Source: Pedobacter insulae
GTDB lineage: Bacteria > Bacteroidota > Bacteroidia > Sphingobacteriales > Sphingobacteriaceae
DNA length: 64,000 bases
Direction: 5' to 3'
NCBI RefSeq assembly: GCF_900113525.1
Contig: NZ_FOPP01000002.1
Span: forward strand, 434,001-498,000
This document shows positions 8,774 through 16,561 of this stretch, in pieces (the stretch's first letter is position 1; each line of letters starts with the position of its first letter). The translations under genes and the position numbers were made by a program. The notes under the pieces are model-generated. The model saw only the letters and a program-made list of their open reading frames with translations. It did not search any database and was not told where the DNA came from.

Positions 8774-10303
8774 TCATTTATAACGTGCTAACTTTCTTAA
8801 AGGAGGACCACTAATTACATTTCCCTCAATATCATAACGGCCGCCGTGGCAGGGACAGTCCCAGGTTTTCTCTTCAGGATTAAAATTGACAATGCATCCT
8901 GCATGTGTACAAACTGGGCTGAGTGCGGTAACCTTTCCTCGAGGTCCTTTATAAACAGCTAGTTTTTCGCCTTCAAACTCCACAACTTGTCCAGTATCAT
9001 TGGGAATATCTTTCAATTTCGCTATTTCTTCGGTTTTAAAACGGTCGGAAATAAAATGCCATGCTACATTTGCGTTTTCTTGAATAAACTCACCCAGCCC
9101 CGCAAGAGGCTTTATCCTGCTCGGAGAAAAAAGTGCAGCATAATCATTTTTCTTATTTAAGATGTCATCACTGATAATCATGGCAGATAAAGTACCAAAC
9201 ATCATCCCATTCCCATTGAAGCCGGTAGCAACATAGGCATCGGCCAAGGCTGGTGATGGACCAATATAGGGCAGGCCGTCTGTCGGTATATAATATTGAG
9301 ATGACCATTTAAAGGCTACCTCTTTGACGTTGAAATATTGCTTTATATATGTTTCTAAGGATTCAAATGCCTGTGTGGGATCGCCCTGACCTGTTTTGTG
9401 GTCTTCTCCCCCTACAATTAAATAGGACTGCCCATCAATTTCGTGGCTCCTGAAATAGTGATAGGGTTCCATCATATCATAGGCCAAATCTTCAGGGTAA
9501 TGATCATCTTTTAAGGTTACACCCAAGACATAGCTTCGATACGGCGCACACTTAAAGCTAAATGCATTAACTCCCGGTACGGCATGGGTGGCATAAACTA
9601 ATTTACTCCCCGTAAACACCTGATTAGGCGTAGTAGCATGATAAAGATCTCCTTTTTTCTCAACCTCATTTACAAATGTATTTTCGCTAATAACGCCGCC
9701 TAAGTCAATAAATGCAACGGCTAATTTTTGAATGTACTCAATAGGATGAAATTGGCCTTGTCCTGTAAAGATAATGGCCGATTGAAAGGGAATTGGCACA
9801 CAAATCTCAGCTGTTTCCGTAACCTCAATCCCTGCTCTTTTTGAGGCTGCTAAAATTTTTGAAAGCTCCTCAACCTGTTTTTCGTCTTGCGCAAAAAGAT
9901 AGCCATCTTTAACTGCTAAATCGCAATCGATGGCCAGGTCTGTTGCCAGCTTTTTTATCATCGCCATGGCCTCTTTACCCGCTTTCGCCACGAGTTTAGA
10001 CTCCTCTTTACCGAAATCAGATTCAATATCAGCATAGGTGGCATCAAAGAAAGTGTTCAAATGTGCGCTTGTTCCTCCGGTTGTACCAAACCCTATTGTT
10101 TTTGTTTCTACTACAATACATTTTTTTCCACATTGTTGAAGTAATAATGCGGTGGTTAAACCTGTTATACCTCCGCCAATGATTATTGTATCAAATGTTT
10201 CATGTTTTTTCTGATCTGTTGAGTGGCTAACTAGGTCTTTTCCTGCTAACTGCCAAGGACTAATGCATGCGCCATCTCTTAACTTTTTTTCTTGATTAAC
10301 CAT
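8774..10303 (-). CDS. FAD-dependent oxidoreductase (DAO fold) fused to a Rieske 2Fe-2S domain
   Basis: A two-domain protein. An N-terminal FAD site GGGITGLTTALLLQQCG and the DAO-fold C-terminal block YVATGFNGNGMMFGT precede a Rieske domain with CTHAGC and CPCHGG, the two Cys-x-His/Cys-x2-His cluster-binding pairs. The family oxidises amine or amino-acid-like substrates; the physiological substrate is unknown. The frame extends upstream to a GTG at 10405 (543 residues), but the ATG at 10303 (509 residues) removes an unconserved-looking leader and is preferred. It is first in a minus-strand unit with an unknown protein and a SemiSWEET. It lacks a clear signal peptide, so a cytoplasmic location is likely. 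Confidence 0.85.
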   Translation of the reverse strand: MVNQEKKLRDGACISPWQLAGKDLVSHSTDQKKHETFDTIIIGGGITGLTTALLLQQCGKKCIVVETKTIGFGTTGGTSAHLNTFFDATYADIESDFGKEESKLVAKAGKEAMAMIKKLATDLAIDCDLAVKDGYLFAQDEKQVEELSKILAASKRAGIEVTETAEICVPIPFQSAIIFTGQGQFHPIEYIQKLAVAFIDLGGVISENTFVNEVEKKGDLYHATTPNQVFTGSKLVYATHAVPGVNAFSFKCAPYRSYVLGVTLKDDHYPEDLAYDMMEPYHYFRSHEIDGQSYLIVGGEDHKTGQGDPTQAFESLETYIKQYFNVKEVAFKWSSQYYIPTDGLPYIGPSPALADAYVATGFNGNGMMFGTLSAMIISDDILNKKNDYAALFSPSRIKPLAGLGEFIQENANVAWHFISDRFKTEEIAKLKDIPNDTGQVVEFEGEKLAVYKGPRGKVTALSPVCTHAGCIVNFNPEEKTWDCPCHGGRYDIEGNVISGPPLRKLARYK

Positions 10304-10501
10304 GTTGCTTTTTTCTAAAGTAACAACCCAATTTAAAATTGGTTTAAGCAAATACTCATTGTTTTTTGAAATTTTCTGAAACCTTATCTGGAAAAACGGG
10401 TTCACTTTTTATAACTATCCGCTACGTTATTATGGGGATCGTAGAAGAGGTAGGGTCATCCATTACAAACCTTAATCATTATTAACCTAAATACAAATAT
10501 C

Positions 10502-10828
10502 ATGGAAAATCAAAATGAACAAAACAGCGACTTCAACCAACCACAAAGTAAAAATGAGTGGAGTCAAAAAGATGAGCCGGCAAACAATAGTGAGATGCCA
10601 CTGGGTTCAGATTCGAATCCTAGTAACGGCCCCTTGAGTCAAGGAAGTGATGCCGATCATGCTAATGCAGCAGTGGGGACACAAAATTCAAGTCCAGAAA
10701 ATAAGGACAATCCGTCGGCTAACGCAGACGAACCTAATTATAATTCAGATAGGGAAAATCTCGATAAGGATCCTGATAAAGAGAGTGATTTTGATCGAGA
10801 TGAGAGAAGCGGTGGTGCCATGCTTTAA
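10502..10828 (+). CDS. Small hydrophilic, intrinsically disordered protein
   Basis: A 108-residue protein rich in Asn, Asp, Glu, Ser, Gln and Pro, with almost no hydrophobic residues except the terminal GGAML. No Cys, no fold and no signal peptide are evident. It starts at a good ATG after an A-rich leader and shows repeated acidic patches such as DRENLDKDPDKESDFDRDER. Hydrophilic proteins of this kind in soil Bacteroidota are often stress-related, but I cannot assign a function. It lies just before the PAS relic and the signalling genes. A competing frame at 10647-10838 is lower in quality. Confidence 0.55.
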   Translation: MENQNEQNSDFNQPQSKNEWSQKDEPANNSEMPLGSDSNPSNGPLSQGSDADHANAAVGTQNSSPENKDNPSANADEPNYNSDRENLDKDPDKESDFDRDERSGGAML

Positions 10829-10860
10829 AAACGGATAATTTAACCAAGTTTAAGAGGTAG

Positions 10861-11154
10861 CTTAATCAGGCAATAGATTCGGCAGCGGTATTGTTAGATA
10901 AAGATAAAAAGGTTTTAGTGGTAAATGACTCCTTTTTAGCTTTATTTAAGCTGACCGAAGCAGAAGTGAGAGAACAATTCTTTATGGAGATTGTTGTCAA
11001 CAGGTGGAAGAATACGAAACTGGACCACGTATTTAATAGTTTAAAGAATGCGGAAACCTATATAGAACATGAGTTTCAGGATGCTGGGCTGCTTAAACTA
11101 ACAGTTAATTTTCGTTATGCGACAGATAAATTGTCAGAAAAGCATGCGGCATGA
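10861..11154 (+). pseudogene. PAS-domain relic, resembling the PAS of CheB/CheR hybrid kinases
   Basis: From 10861 the frame reads LNQAIDSAAVLLDKDKKVLV then VNDSFLALF and later IEHEFQDAGLLKLTVNFRY. This closely resembles the PAS domain that follows CheR in CheB-CheR-PAS-kinase hybrids. It is bounded by TAG at 10858-10860 and TGA at 11152-11154. No ATG, GTG or good ribosome site starts it; the first usable codon is a TTG at 10891, inside the domain. The following kinase is in the same frame directly after the TGA. I read it as the remnant of a longer sensor. A small expressed protein from a rare start, or a sequencing error at one stop, cannot be excluded. Confidence 0.5.
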
Positions 11155-12801
11155 TTGTCACTTTTAAAGACCAAAAAGGTGAAGGAAAAACAGAATTCAA
11201 ACAAAACATCGTTAATCGAGACAATTCGAAACAGAATTGATCATAGATTATTGGATGAGCACAGTAATCTGGAAAATATAACAGATGAGAAAATCGCTGT
11301 TTTAGTAGGTGAACTTCAAATTGCACAGCTAGAGCTCGAAATGCAAAGTGATGAGCTACTAGCTTCTTCACAACTTTTGGAGTCAGAACGCGCAAAATTT
11401 GAAGGCTTTTTTGAACTTGCTCCAGTGGGATATTTTATTTTAGATCGCTTAGGGATAATTGAAGAATCGAATAGAGTAGGCGCGAATTTACTGGCCATCA
11501 ACCAATTTGATTCTATTGGTAAAAGATTTCAAAGTTTTGTGAGCCCAGAAGATTGGGAAAATTTCTATTCCTTCTTGCACAAAATGCAACTGAATGATGG
11601 TAAACAAACTAAAGAAATCAGAATTGCGCTTAGCAATGGAGGGGGCTTTTACACCCGTATGGAAGGTATTGCGGTTACGAATGCTTTTACAAATACGCCG
11701 CAGTACTATATTACCGTCATCGATATTTCTGAAAGTAGACAGGCACAACAAAAGTTATTAGAGACTACTCAGCGTCTGAAATTGACTTTAAGTTCGTCCG
11801 GAACGGGTACATGGACAATCGACCTAAGTACTAACAAAGTTTTTATAGATGAATATTGTTATTCGCTGTTCGAAATCAATCTTTGGGAATATGATGGTAC
11901 AGTTAAGGGTTTAATTGCATTGATTCACCCAGAAGATAGGCAAAAGGTAAAGCAGGAATTGATTACAGCAGCCAGTAATTTTAAAAATTTAATCTTAGAA
12001 TTCAGGGTTATTACCAAGGATGGCCGCGTAAAAGTGATGGCCGCCCAAGGTCATCAGGTTGCAAATTCTGCAAACGATAAATATTATGCAGGTATATTAA
12101 GAGATATAACCGAAAGAGAAAGAATAGCTAAGAAAAAACAAACCCAATTTGAAGAGCGGCAAAAGCTCATTTTATCCACCGCATTTAATGCGCAAGAAAA
12201 AGAGCGTCATAAAATTAGTGCATCTTTACATGATAGTGTTTGCCAACTCTTATATGGGGTGCGCTTAAATCTACAACGGATACAAATTGCAGCTGACTTT
12301 AAAGAGGAACTTAAAAATGTAAACCAACTATTAGATCAGGCTATTGCGGAAACCCGTTCGCTGTCATATGATTTAACTCCATCAGTTTTACGAGATTTTG
12401 GATTTACTGCAGGTGTTAAGGAGATAGCTCAGAAATTTTCATCAGTAAATTTTAAAATTAGGACTAAATTAAAAAATTCAGTAGATGATATTGAACCAAA
12501 CTTGCAATTATTTGTTTTTAGAATAATGCAGGAATTAATAAACAATTGCATCAAACATGCTTGTGCTACTGAAGTAGTAATTGAGGTAACTACAGCAGGA
12601 GATTTCATCACACTAGTTGTTGCTGATAATGGCAAGGGGTTTAATCAATCGTTTGAGCAGTCGCTAAAAAAAGGGTCTGGACTAAGAGGCATAAAAAACA
12701 GGGTATTTTTATTAAATGGCACCATGGAGGTAAATACAGATCGGGGAGGGACAGAGATTAGGGTTCAATTTAATAAAGAGATGATCATTGCTGATAGCTA
12801 G
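11155..12801 (+). CDS. PAS-containing NarL-type sensor histidine kinase
   Basis: A soluble kinase of up to 548 residues with no membrane segment. An N-terminal coiled-coil-like region (ELQIAQLELEMQSDELL) is followed by PAS domain 1 (FFELAPVGYFILDRLG), a second PAS/PAC (GTGTWTIDLS, ITKDGRVKVMAAQGH, AGILRDITERE), the HisKA_3 dimerisation block KERHKISASLHDSVCQLLYG with the phospho-acceptor His, and an HATPase domain (LQLFVFRIMQELINNCIKHA, VADNGKGF, GLRGIKNRV). The start is uncertain: TTG at 11155 or GTG at 11179. The HisKA_3 type pairs with LuxR-output regulators, and one lies two genes downstream (13810). A CheB-like gene begins 4 bases after its stop. Confidence 0.85.
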   Translation: MSLLKTKKVKEKQNSNKTSLIETIRNRIDHRLLDEHSNLENITDEKIAVLVGELQIAQLELEMQSDELLASSQLLESERAKFEGFFELAPVGYFILDRLGIIEESNRVGANLLAINQFDSIGKRFQSFVSPEDWENFYSFLHKMQLNDGKQTKEIRIALSNGGGFYTRMEGIAVTNAFTNTPQYYITVIDISESRQAQQKLLETTQRLKLTLSSSGTGTWTIDLSTNKVFIDEYCYSLFEINLWEYDGTVKGLIALIHPEDRQKVKQELITAASNFKNLILEFRVITKDGRVKVMAAQGHQVANSANDKYYAGILRDITERERIAKKKQTQFEERQKLILSTAFNAQEKERHKISASLHDSVCQLLYGVRLNLQRIQIAADFKEELKNVNQLLDQAIAETRSLSYDLTPSVLRDFGFTAGVKEIAQKFSSVNFKIRTKLKNSVDDIEPNLQLFVFRIMQELINNCIKHACATEVVIEVTTAGDFITLVVADNGKGFNQSFEQSLKKGSGLRGIKNRVFLLNGTMEVNTDRGGTEIRVQFNKEMIIADS

Positions 12802-12805
12802 CATA

Positions 12806-13786
12806 ATGGGAAAAGAAGTGGTAAAAAATATCATCACAATAGGTGCATCTGCAGGGGGCATTGCTGCGGTATCAAAGCTGTTAGAAGGTTTTAAAAGAGG
12901 ATTTGATGCAGCTATTTTCATTGTACTGCACCTGGCGCGTAATTCAACCAGTGAAATCATCTTAAAACAACTTCAGAGAAAGACTTCACTTCCCTGCTGT
13001 ATTCCAGTAGATGGAGAGGGAATTGTGAATGGAAATGTGTATTTAGCGCCCGCAGATCATCATACTTTGCTAGAAAAGGGTATAGTGATGGTTAGAAAAG
13101 GTGCCCTTGAAAATCACTGGCGACCATCAATAGATGTACTTTTTAGATCGGCCGCTGCTATCTATACTTCCTGCGTAACTGGAATTATTTTAACTGGCCT
13201 TTTAGATGATGGTACCTCGGGAATGTCAGCTATTAAAAGAAGTGGCGGACTCTGTATGGTTCAAGATCCTAAGGAAGCTGAGTTTCCGGATATGCCTAGA
13301 AATGTTTTACAAAATATGAAAGTAGATTATACCGTTTCTGTCAACGAAATGGGTTATATATTGTCAGACTTATTTTCTAGAACATTGTGCGAACCGATAG
13401 AGGCGCCCGCCGATATTAAGCTGGAAGCAAGTATCTCCAAGCGAATGAGTAGTAATGTAAACGAATTGTTGGAGCTTGGTCCCTTAACACCGTTTACGTG
13501 TCCAGATTGTGGTGGAACGCTTGTGCAAGTAACCAATGATGATGTGTCCCGGTACCGATGTTATACAGGACATACCTTTACAGAAAAAATTTTAGAGAAT
13601 GAACAAGTAAAGGCTGTAGAAGAATCTATATGGGTAGCCATCAGGCTGATGGAAGAACGAAAAAATCTACTGTCGACCATGAAAACACATGACCTGCTCA
13701 TTAAATATGAAAAGGTAGATAGGATGACCCTTCACATCGAGCGACTGAAGCAAGAATTAATAGATTTAAATAAGGGCGACGAATAA
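12806..13786 (+). CDS. CheB-type protein-glutamate methylesterase domain with C-terminal zinc-ribbon-like segment
   Basis: A 326-residue protein. ATG 12806 is chosen because the frame upstream offers only a TTG inside the kinase gene. The CheB catalytic set is present: Ser in IGASAGG, His in IVLHLAR, and Asp in GLLDDGTSGM. No receiver domain precedes it, so it is not regulated like classical CheB. After residue about 215 comes CPDCGG... YRCYTGHTF, two Cys/His clusters resembling a zinc ribbon, and then a helical tail. There is no CheR, CheA or chemoreceptor gene in the window. It lies between a kinase and a NarL-type regulator, so a signalling role outside chemotaxis is more likely. Confidence 0.85.
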   Translation: MGKEVVKNIITIGASAGGIAAVSKLLEGFKRGFDAAIFIVLHLARNSTSEIILKQLQRKTSLPCCIPVDGEGIVNGNVYLAPADHHTLLEKGIVMVRKGALENHWRPSIDVLFRSAAAIYTSCVTGIILTGLLDDGTSGMSAIKRSGGLCMVQDPKEAEFPDMPRNVLQNMKVDYTVSVNEMGYILSDLFSRTLCEPIEAPADIKLEASISKRMSSNVNELLELGPLTPFTCPDCGGTLVQVTNDDVSRYRCYTGHTFTEKILENEQVKAVEESIWVAIRLMEERKNLLSTMKTHDLLIKYEKVDRMTLHIERLKQELIDLNKGDE

Positions 13787-13809
13787 TTTTATCATTAATC
13801 CAAATTGAG

Positions 13810-14457
13810 ATGCTACAAGTTTTATTAGCGGAGGACCATAATATTGTTAGAAACGGAATTAAATTACTGCTGGAACAAGATGCGGAGATTAAGATTGCCG
13901 GCGAATTAGAAAACGGCAAGGAAGTTTTGGATTTTATAGCAAATGAAAACGCAGTGGATATCGTATTAGCGGATATTAATATGCCAGAGATGGACGGTAT
14001 TACGCTTATAAAAGAACTGAAGCAGGCTCATCCCCAGATTGATGTGGTGATCTTATCGATGCATGATAACGAAAAGTATATTGCACAAGCTTTTCTTGCA
14101 GGAGCGAAAGGCTATTTACTAAAAAATGTAAATGCTGACGAATTGCTGTTCGCCTTAAAACATATCAGTATGGGGGCTAAATACATATGCTCAGAACTTT
14201 CCTTAATGATGCTTGATAAAGTAATCATCAGTAACCAATCTATTAACATTTCACAAAATAATATCGATTTTTCTTTAAGAGAGATCGAAATTCTTAATTT
14301 ACTAGGAGAGGGCTTAACAAATAGTGAAATGGCCGAGAAGTTGTTTATTAGTAAAAGAACAATTGAGGGGCATAGGCAAAGTTTAATTGAAAAAACAGGA
14401 GTAAAAAATAGTGCTGCACTCATACGCTTCGCCGTATTAAATGGAATAATTCAATAA
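13810..14457 (+). CDS. NarL/FixJ-family response regulator
   Basis: A 215-residue protein with an N-terminal receiver (AEDH acidic pair, DIVLADINMPEMDG with the phospho-Asp, VVILSMHD, GYLLKNV with the Lys) and a C-terminal LuxR-type helix-turn-helix (LREIEILNLLGEGLTNSEMAEKLFISKRTIEGHR, written here only to mark the motif region, residues about 155-188). It is the natural partner of the HisKA_3 kinase at 11155, being the third gene of the same run. Target genes are unknown; the DinB-like gene 50 bases downstream is one candidate. Confidence 0.92.
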   Translation: MLQVLLAEDHNIVRNGIKLLLEQDAEIKIAGELENGKEVLDFIANENAVDIVLADINMPEMDGITLIKELKQAHPQIDVVILSMHDNEKYIAQAFLAGAKGYLLKNVNADELLFALKHISMGAKYICSELSLMMLDKVIISNQSINISQNNIDFSLREIEILNLLGEGLTNSEMAEKLFISKRTIEGHRQSLIEKTGVKNSAALIRFAVLNGIIQ

Positions 14458-14507
14458 TTGTTTAGCTTTACAGAAGAATTAACCATTAACTAATCACACA
14501 TTTCAAA

Positions 14508-15026
14508 ATGAAACGATTTTTACTAACAATGGTCTTAGTGGGTGCCGTATTAACCGCTATAGCCCAATCTACCGATAGCTTGCAGGTGCAACTGGCTCGT
14601 AAATGGGCAAATAGCAAAACATATAGCTTAAAACTTGCAGCTCTAATGCCAGAAGAATTTTATGACTTTAAAGCCTCTCCAGACGAAATGAGTTTCCGTG
14701 AGCAATTGCTTCATATAACAGATAACATGACATGGTTGTCCTCGTCTTATCTTCTTGTCGATGCTCCCGTAAAGAGAGACGAAAAAAAGAAATTATCAAA
14801 GAGCGAAGTATTGAATATAGTAGAAAATGCTTACGATCTTGCACTTAAAGCACATACCAAGATGAATGCCGAGCAGTTAGATGAAAAGGTTAAATTCTTC
14901 GCAGGCCCGATGACGCGTAGGCAGATTTTGTTACTAATGCATGACCACAAAACACATCACTTGGGCCAGCTTATTGTTTATCTACGGTTAAAAGGGATTA
15001 AGCCACCAACCTATGTAGGCTGGTAG
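14508..15026 (+). CDS. Exported DinB-family protein
   Basis: A 172-residue protein with a Sec signal peptide (MKRFLLTMVLVGAVLTAIAQ). The mature part is a DinB-type four-helix bundle: FREQLLHITDNMTWL supplies the first metal His, and LLMHDHKTHHLGQLIVYLRLKGIKPP supplies the second cluster and the family's terminal block. DinB/YfiT proteins bind a divalent metal; some are thiol transferases and most are unassigned. Export is the notable feature. It ends 9 bases before the stop of the convergent oxidoreductase gene. Confidence 0.85.
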   Translation: MKRFLLTMVLVGAVLTAIAQSTDSLQVQLARKWANSKTYSLKLAALMPEEFYDFKASPDEMSFREQLLHITDNMTWLSSSYLLVDAPVKRDEKKKLSKSEVLNIVENAYDLALKAHTKMNAEQLDEKVKFFAGPMTRRQILLLMHDHKTHHLGQLIVYLRLKGIKPPTYVGW

Positions 15027-15035
15027 CTTAACTTA

Positions 15036-16454
15036 TTATACTTTATAATATTGTTCCCAACCTTTACGCGGTGGTGGGCCAATTAACAAATCATTTGCAA
15101 GTTTACTGCTAGTAATGACTTTCTTCTTTCTATCGAATACAATTTTCTCGCCAGTCCATTGTGCCATTACACCTAAACAAAATACCTGACTTAAAGGACC
15201 TGCTAGGTGAAATGGTGAACGTGTCTTTTCCTCACCTTTACAGGCTTTTAAGAAATTGGCAAAGTGATTTGAAGGGCTTTGCTCAAATGTTGGCAAGGAA
15301 ACGTTTGTCTTTCCATCAGGAATAACCGATAAAATACTACCGTGAGAGCCGCCTTTAAATGTATGCTCTTTACTATAGATAATTTTACCTGGGTTTAAGG
15401 CAGCAGGCTTAATCGCCCCGGTACTTGGTGGTGGGATATTTGGATCTAACGCTTGTACACCATAATTTGCTGGCAGGGGTGGAAGATTATCAACCCCATC
15501 AAACCATTTTATCTCTACTGGGGGCCTACTACCACGTTTTGGAAACTTAAAGGATAATGTAGTAGACATTGGGTAGAAAAAGTTATTATGTCCAGCTAAT
15601 TTCAAGGGATCTACTTCGTAGGGAAGCCCTAGGTCTAGAAATTCATGGGCTGTATCTAAAATGTGTGCACCCCAATCGCCTAATGCGCCCATTCCGAAAT
15701 CAAACCAGCAACGCCACTGTCCATTTACAAAATCTTTGTTAAAAGAATGACCTTGTGTATGCATTTGCCACAGATCCCAATCAAGTGTGGCGGGAACTGG
15801 CTCGGCAGGTGGAAAAGAAGTTATTTTGGGATCCCATGTATGCCATCGTCTTGGAGCATTCATGTGGGCTGTAATGGCTGTTACGTCTTTCATAACACCG
15901 GTTTCAACTAATTTTTTGAACTGAAAATAGTTAGCTTCCGAATGCCCCTGGTTACCCATTTGCGTAACTACTTTTTTGTGCTTCGCAGCCGCTTTCATCA
16001 TAAGTTCAACTTCATTGAATGTGCGTGCCATTGGTTTTTCTACGTATACATGCTTACCCAACCCTATGGCCATCATGGTAATAGGGAAGTGCGAAAAATC
16101 AGGTGTACCTATTGAAACGGCTTCAATCTGGTTTCCCATTTTATCGAACATCTGCCTGAAATCTTTAAAGCGGGGCACATCTGGGAAGAGTTTTAAAATA
16201 GGAAGTGTATGTGGTGCTTCCATGTCAACATCGCATAACGCAACTATATTCGCTAAACCTGTGGCATGTAATGCACGAATAATTTCACCACCGCGATTTC
16301 CAATGCCTACGCAGGCAAGATTTACTTTTTCATTCGCACCAAAACTAGCAAAATGTTTGCCACTAGCCATCAGCAAGTTGGGCGTAGCAACAGCTGCAGA
16401 AGCTAAAATAGCTTGTGTTAAAAATTTTCTTCTTGAATTGTTATAATCAGACAT
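15036..16454 (-). CDS. Exported Gfo/Idh/MocA-family oxidoreductase
   Basis: A 472-residue protein with a twin-arginine-type leader (SRRKFLTQAILASAAVATPNLL), implying export after folding with its nucleotide cofactor. The Rossmann motif is VGIGNRGGEII. The EKPMA block in HVYVEKPMARTF contains the conserved Lys-Pro of the family, and GDWGAHILD lies in the substrate domain. Such proteins oxidise, reduce or isomerise sugars; exported members are common in Bacteroidota and Planctomycetota carbohydrate loci. It is divergent from the GH127-like gene, with about 107 bases of shared promoter region. The substrate is unknown. Confidence 0.88.
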   Translation of the reverse strand: MSDYNNSRRKFLTQAILASAAVATPNLLMASGKHFASFGANEKVNLACVGIGNRGGEIIRALHATGLANIVALCDVDMEAPHTLPILKLFPDVPRFKDFRQMFDKMGNQIEAVSIGTPDFSHFPITMMAIGLGKHVYVEKPMARTFNEVELMMKAAAKHKKVVTQMGNQGHSEANYFQFKKLVETGVMKDVTAITAHMNAPRRWHTWDPKITSFPPAEPVPATLDWDLWQMHTQGHSFNKDFVNGQWRCWFDFGMGALGDWGAHILDTAHEFLDLGLPYEVDPLKLAGHNNFFYPMSTTLSFKFPKRGSRPPVEIKWFDGVDNLPPLPANYGVQALDPNIPPPSTGAIKPAALNPGKIIYSKEHTFKGGSHGSILSVIPDGKTNVSLPTFEQSPSNHFANFLKACKGEEKTRSPFHLAGPLSQVFCLGVMAQWTGEKIVFDRKKKVITSSKLANDLLIGPPPRKGWEQYYKV

Positions 16455-16561
16455 ATTAAACTAAATAATGCCTTAAGATAGCAATTATTATGGATAATAT
16501 AATATGATTGTTGGCTAAAATTAGCAGATTAGCGTTTATAGATTATTGATAATTTTATAAC

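Noticed and set aside
10647..10838. A 63-codon frame overlapping the disordered protein
   Set aside because: It is rich in Ile and Arg with no start signal; the 10502 frame has the better start and composition.
15976..16446. A 156-codon plus-strand frame
   Set aside because: It lies fully inside the Gfo/Idh/MocA gene on the other strand, whose motifs are unmistakable.
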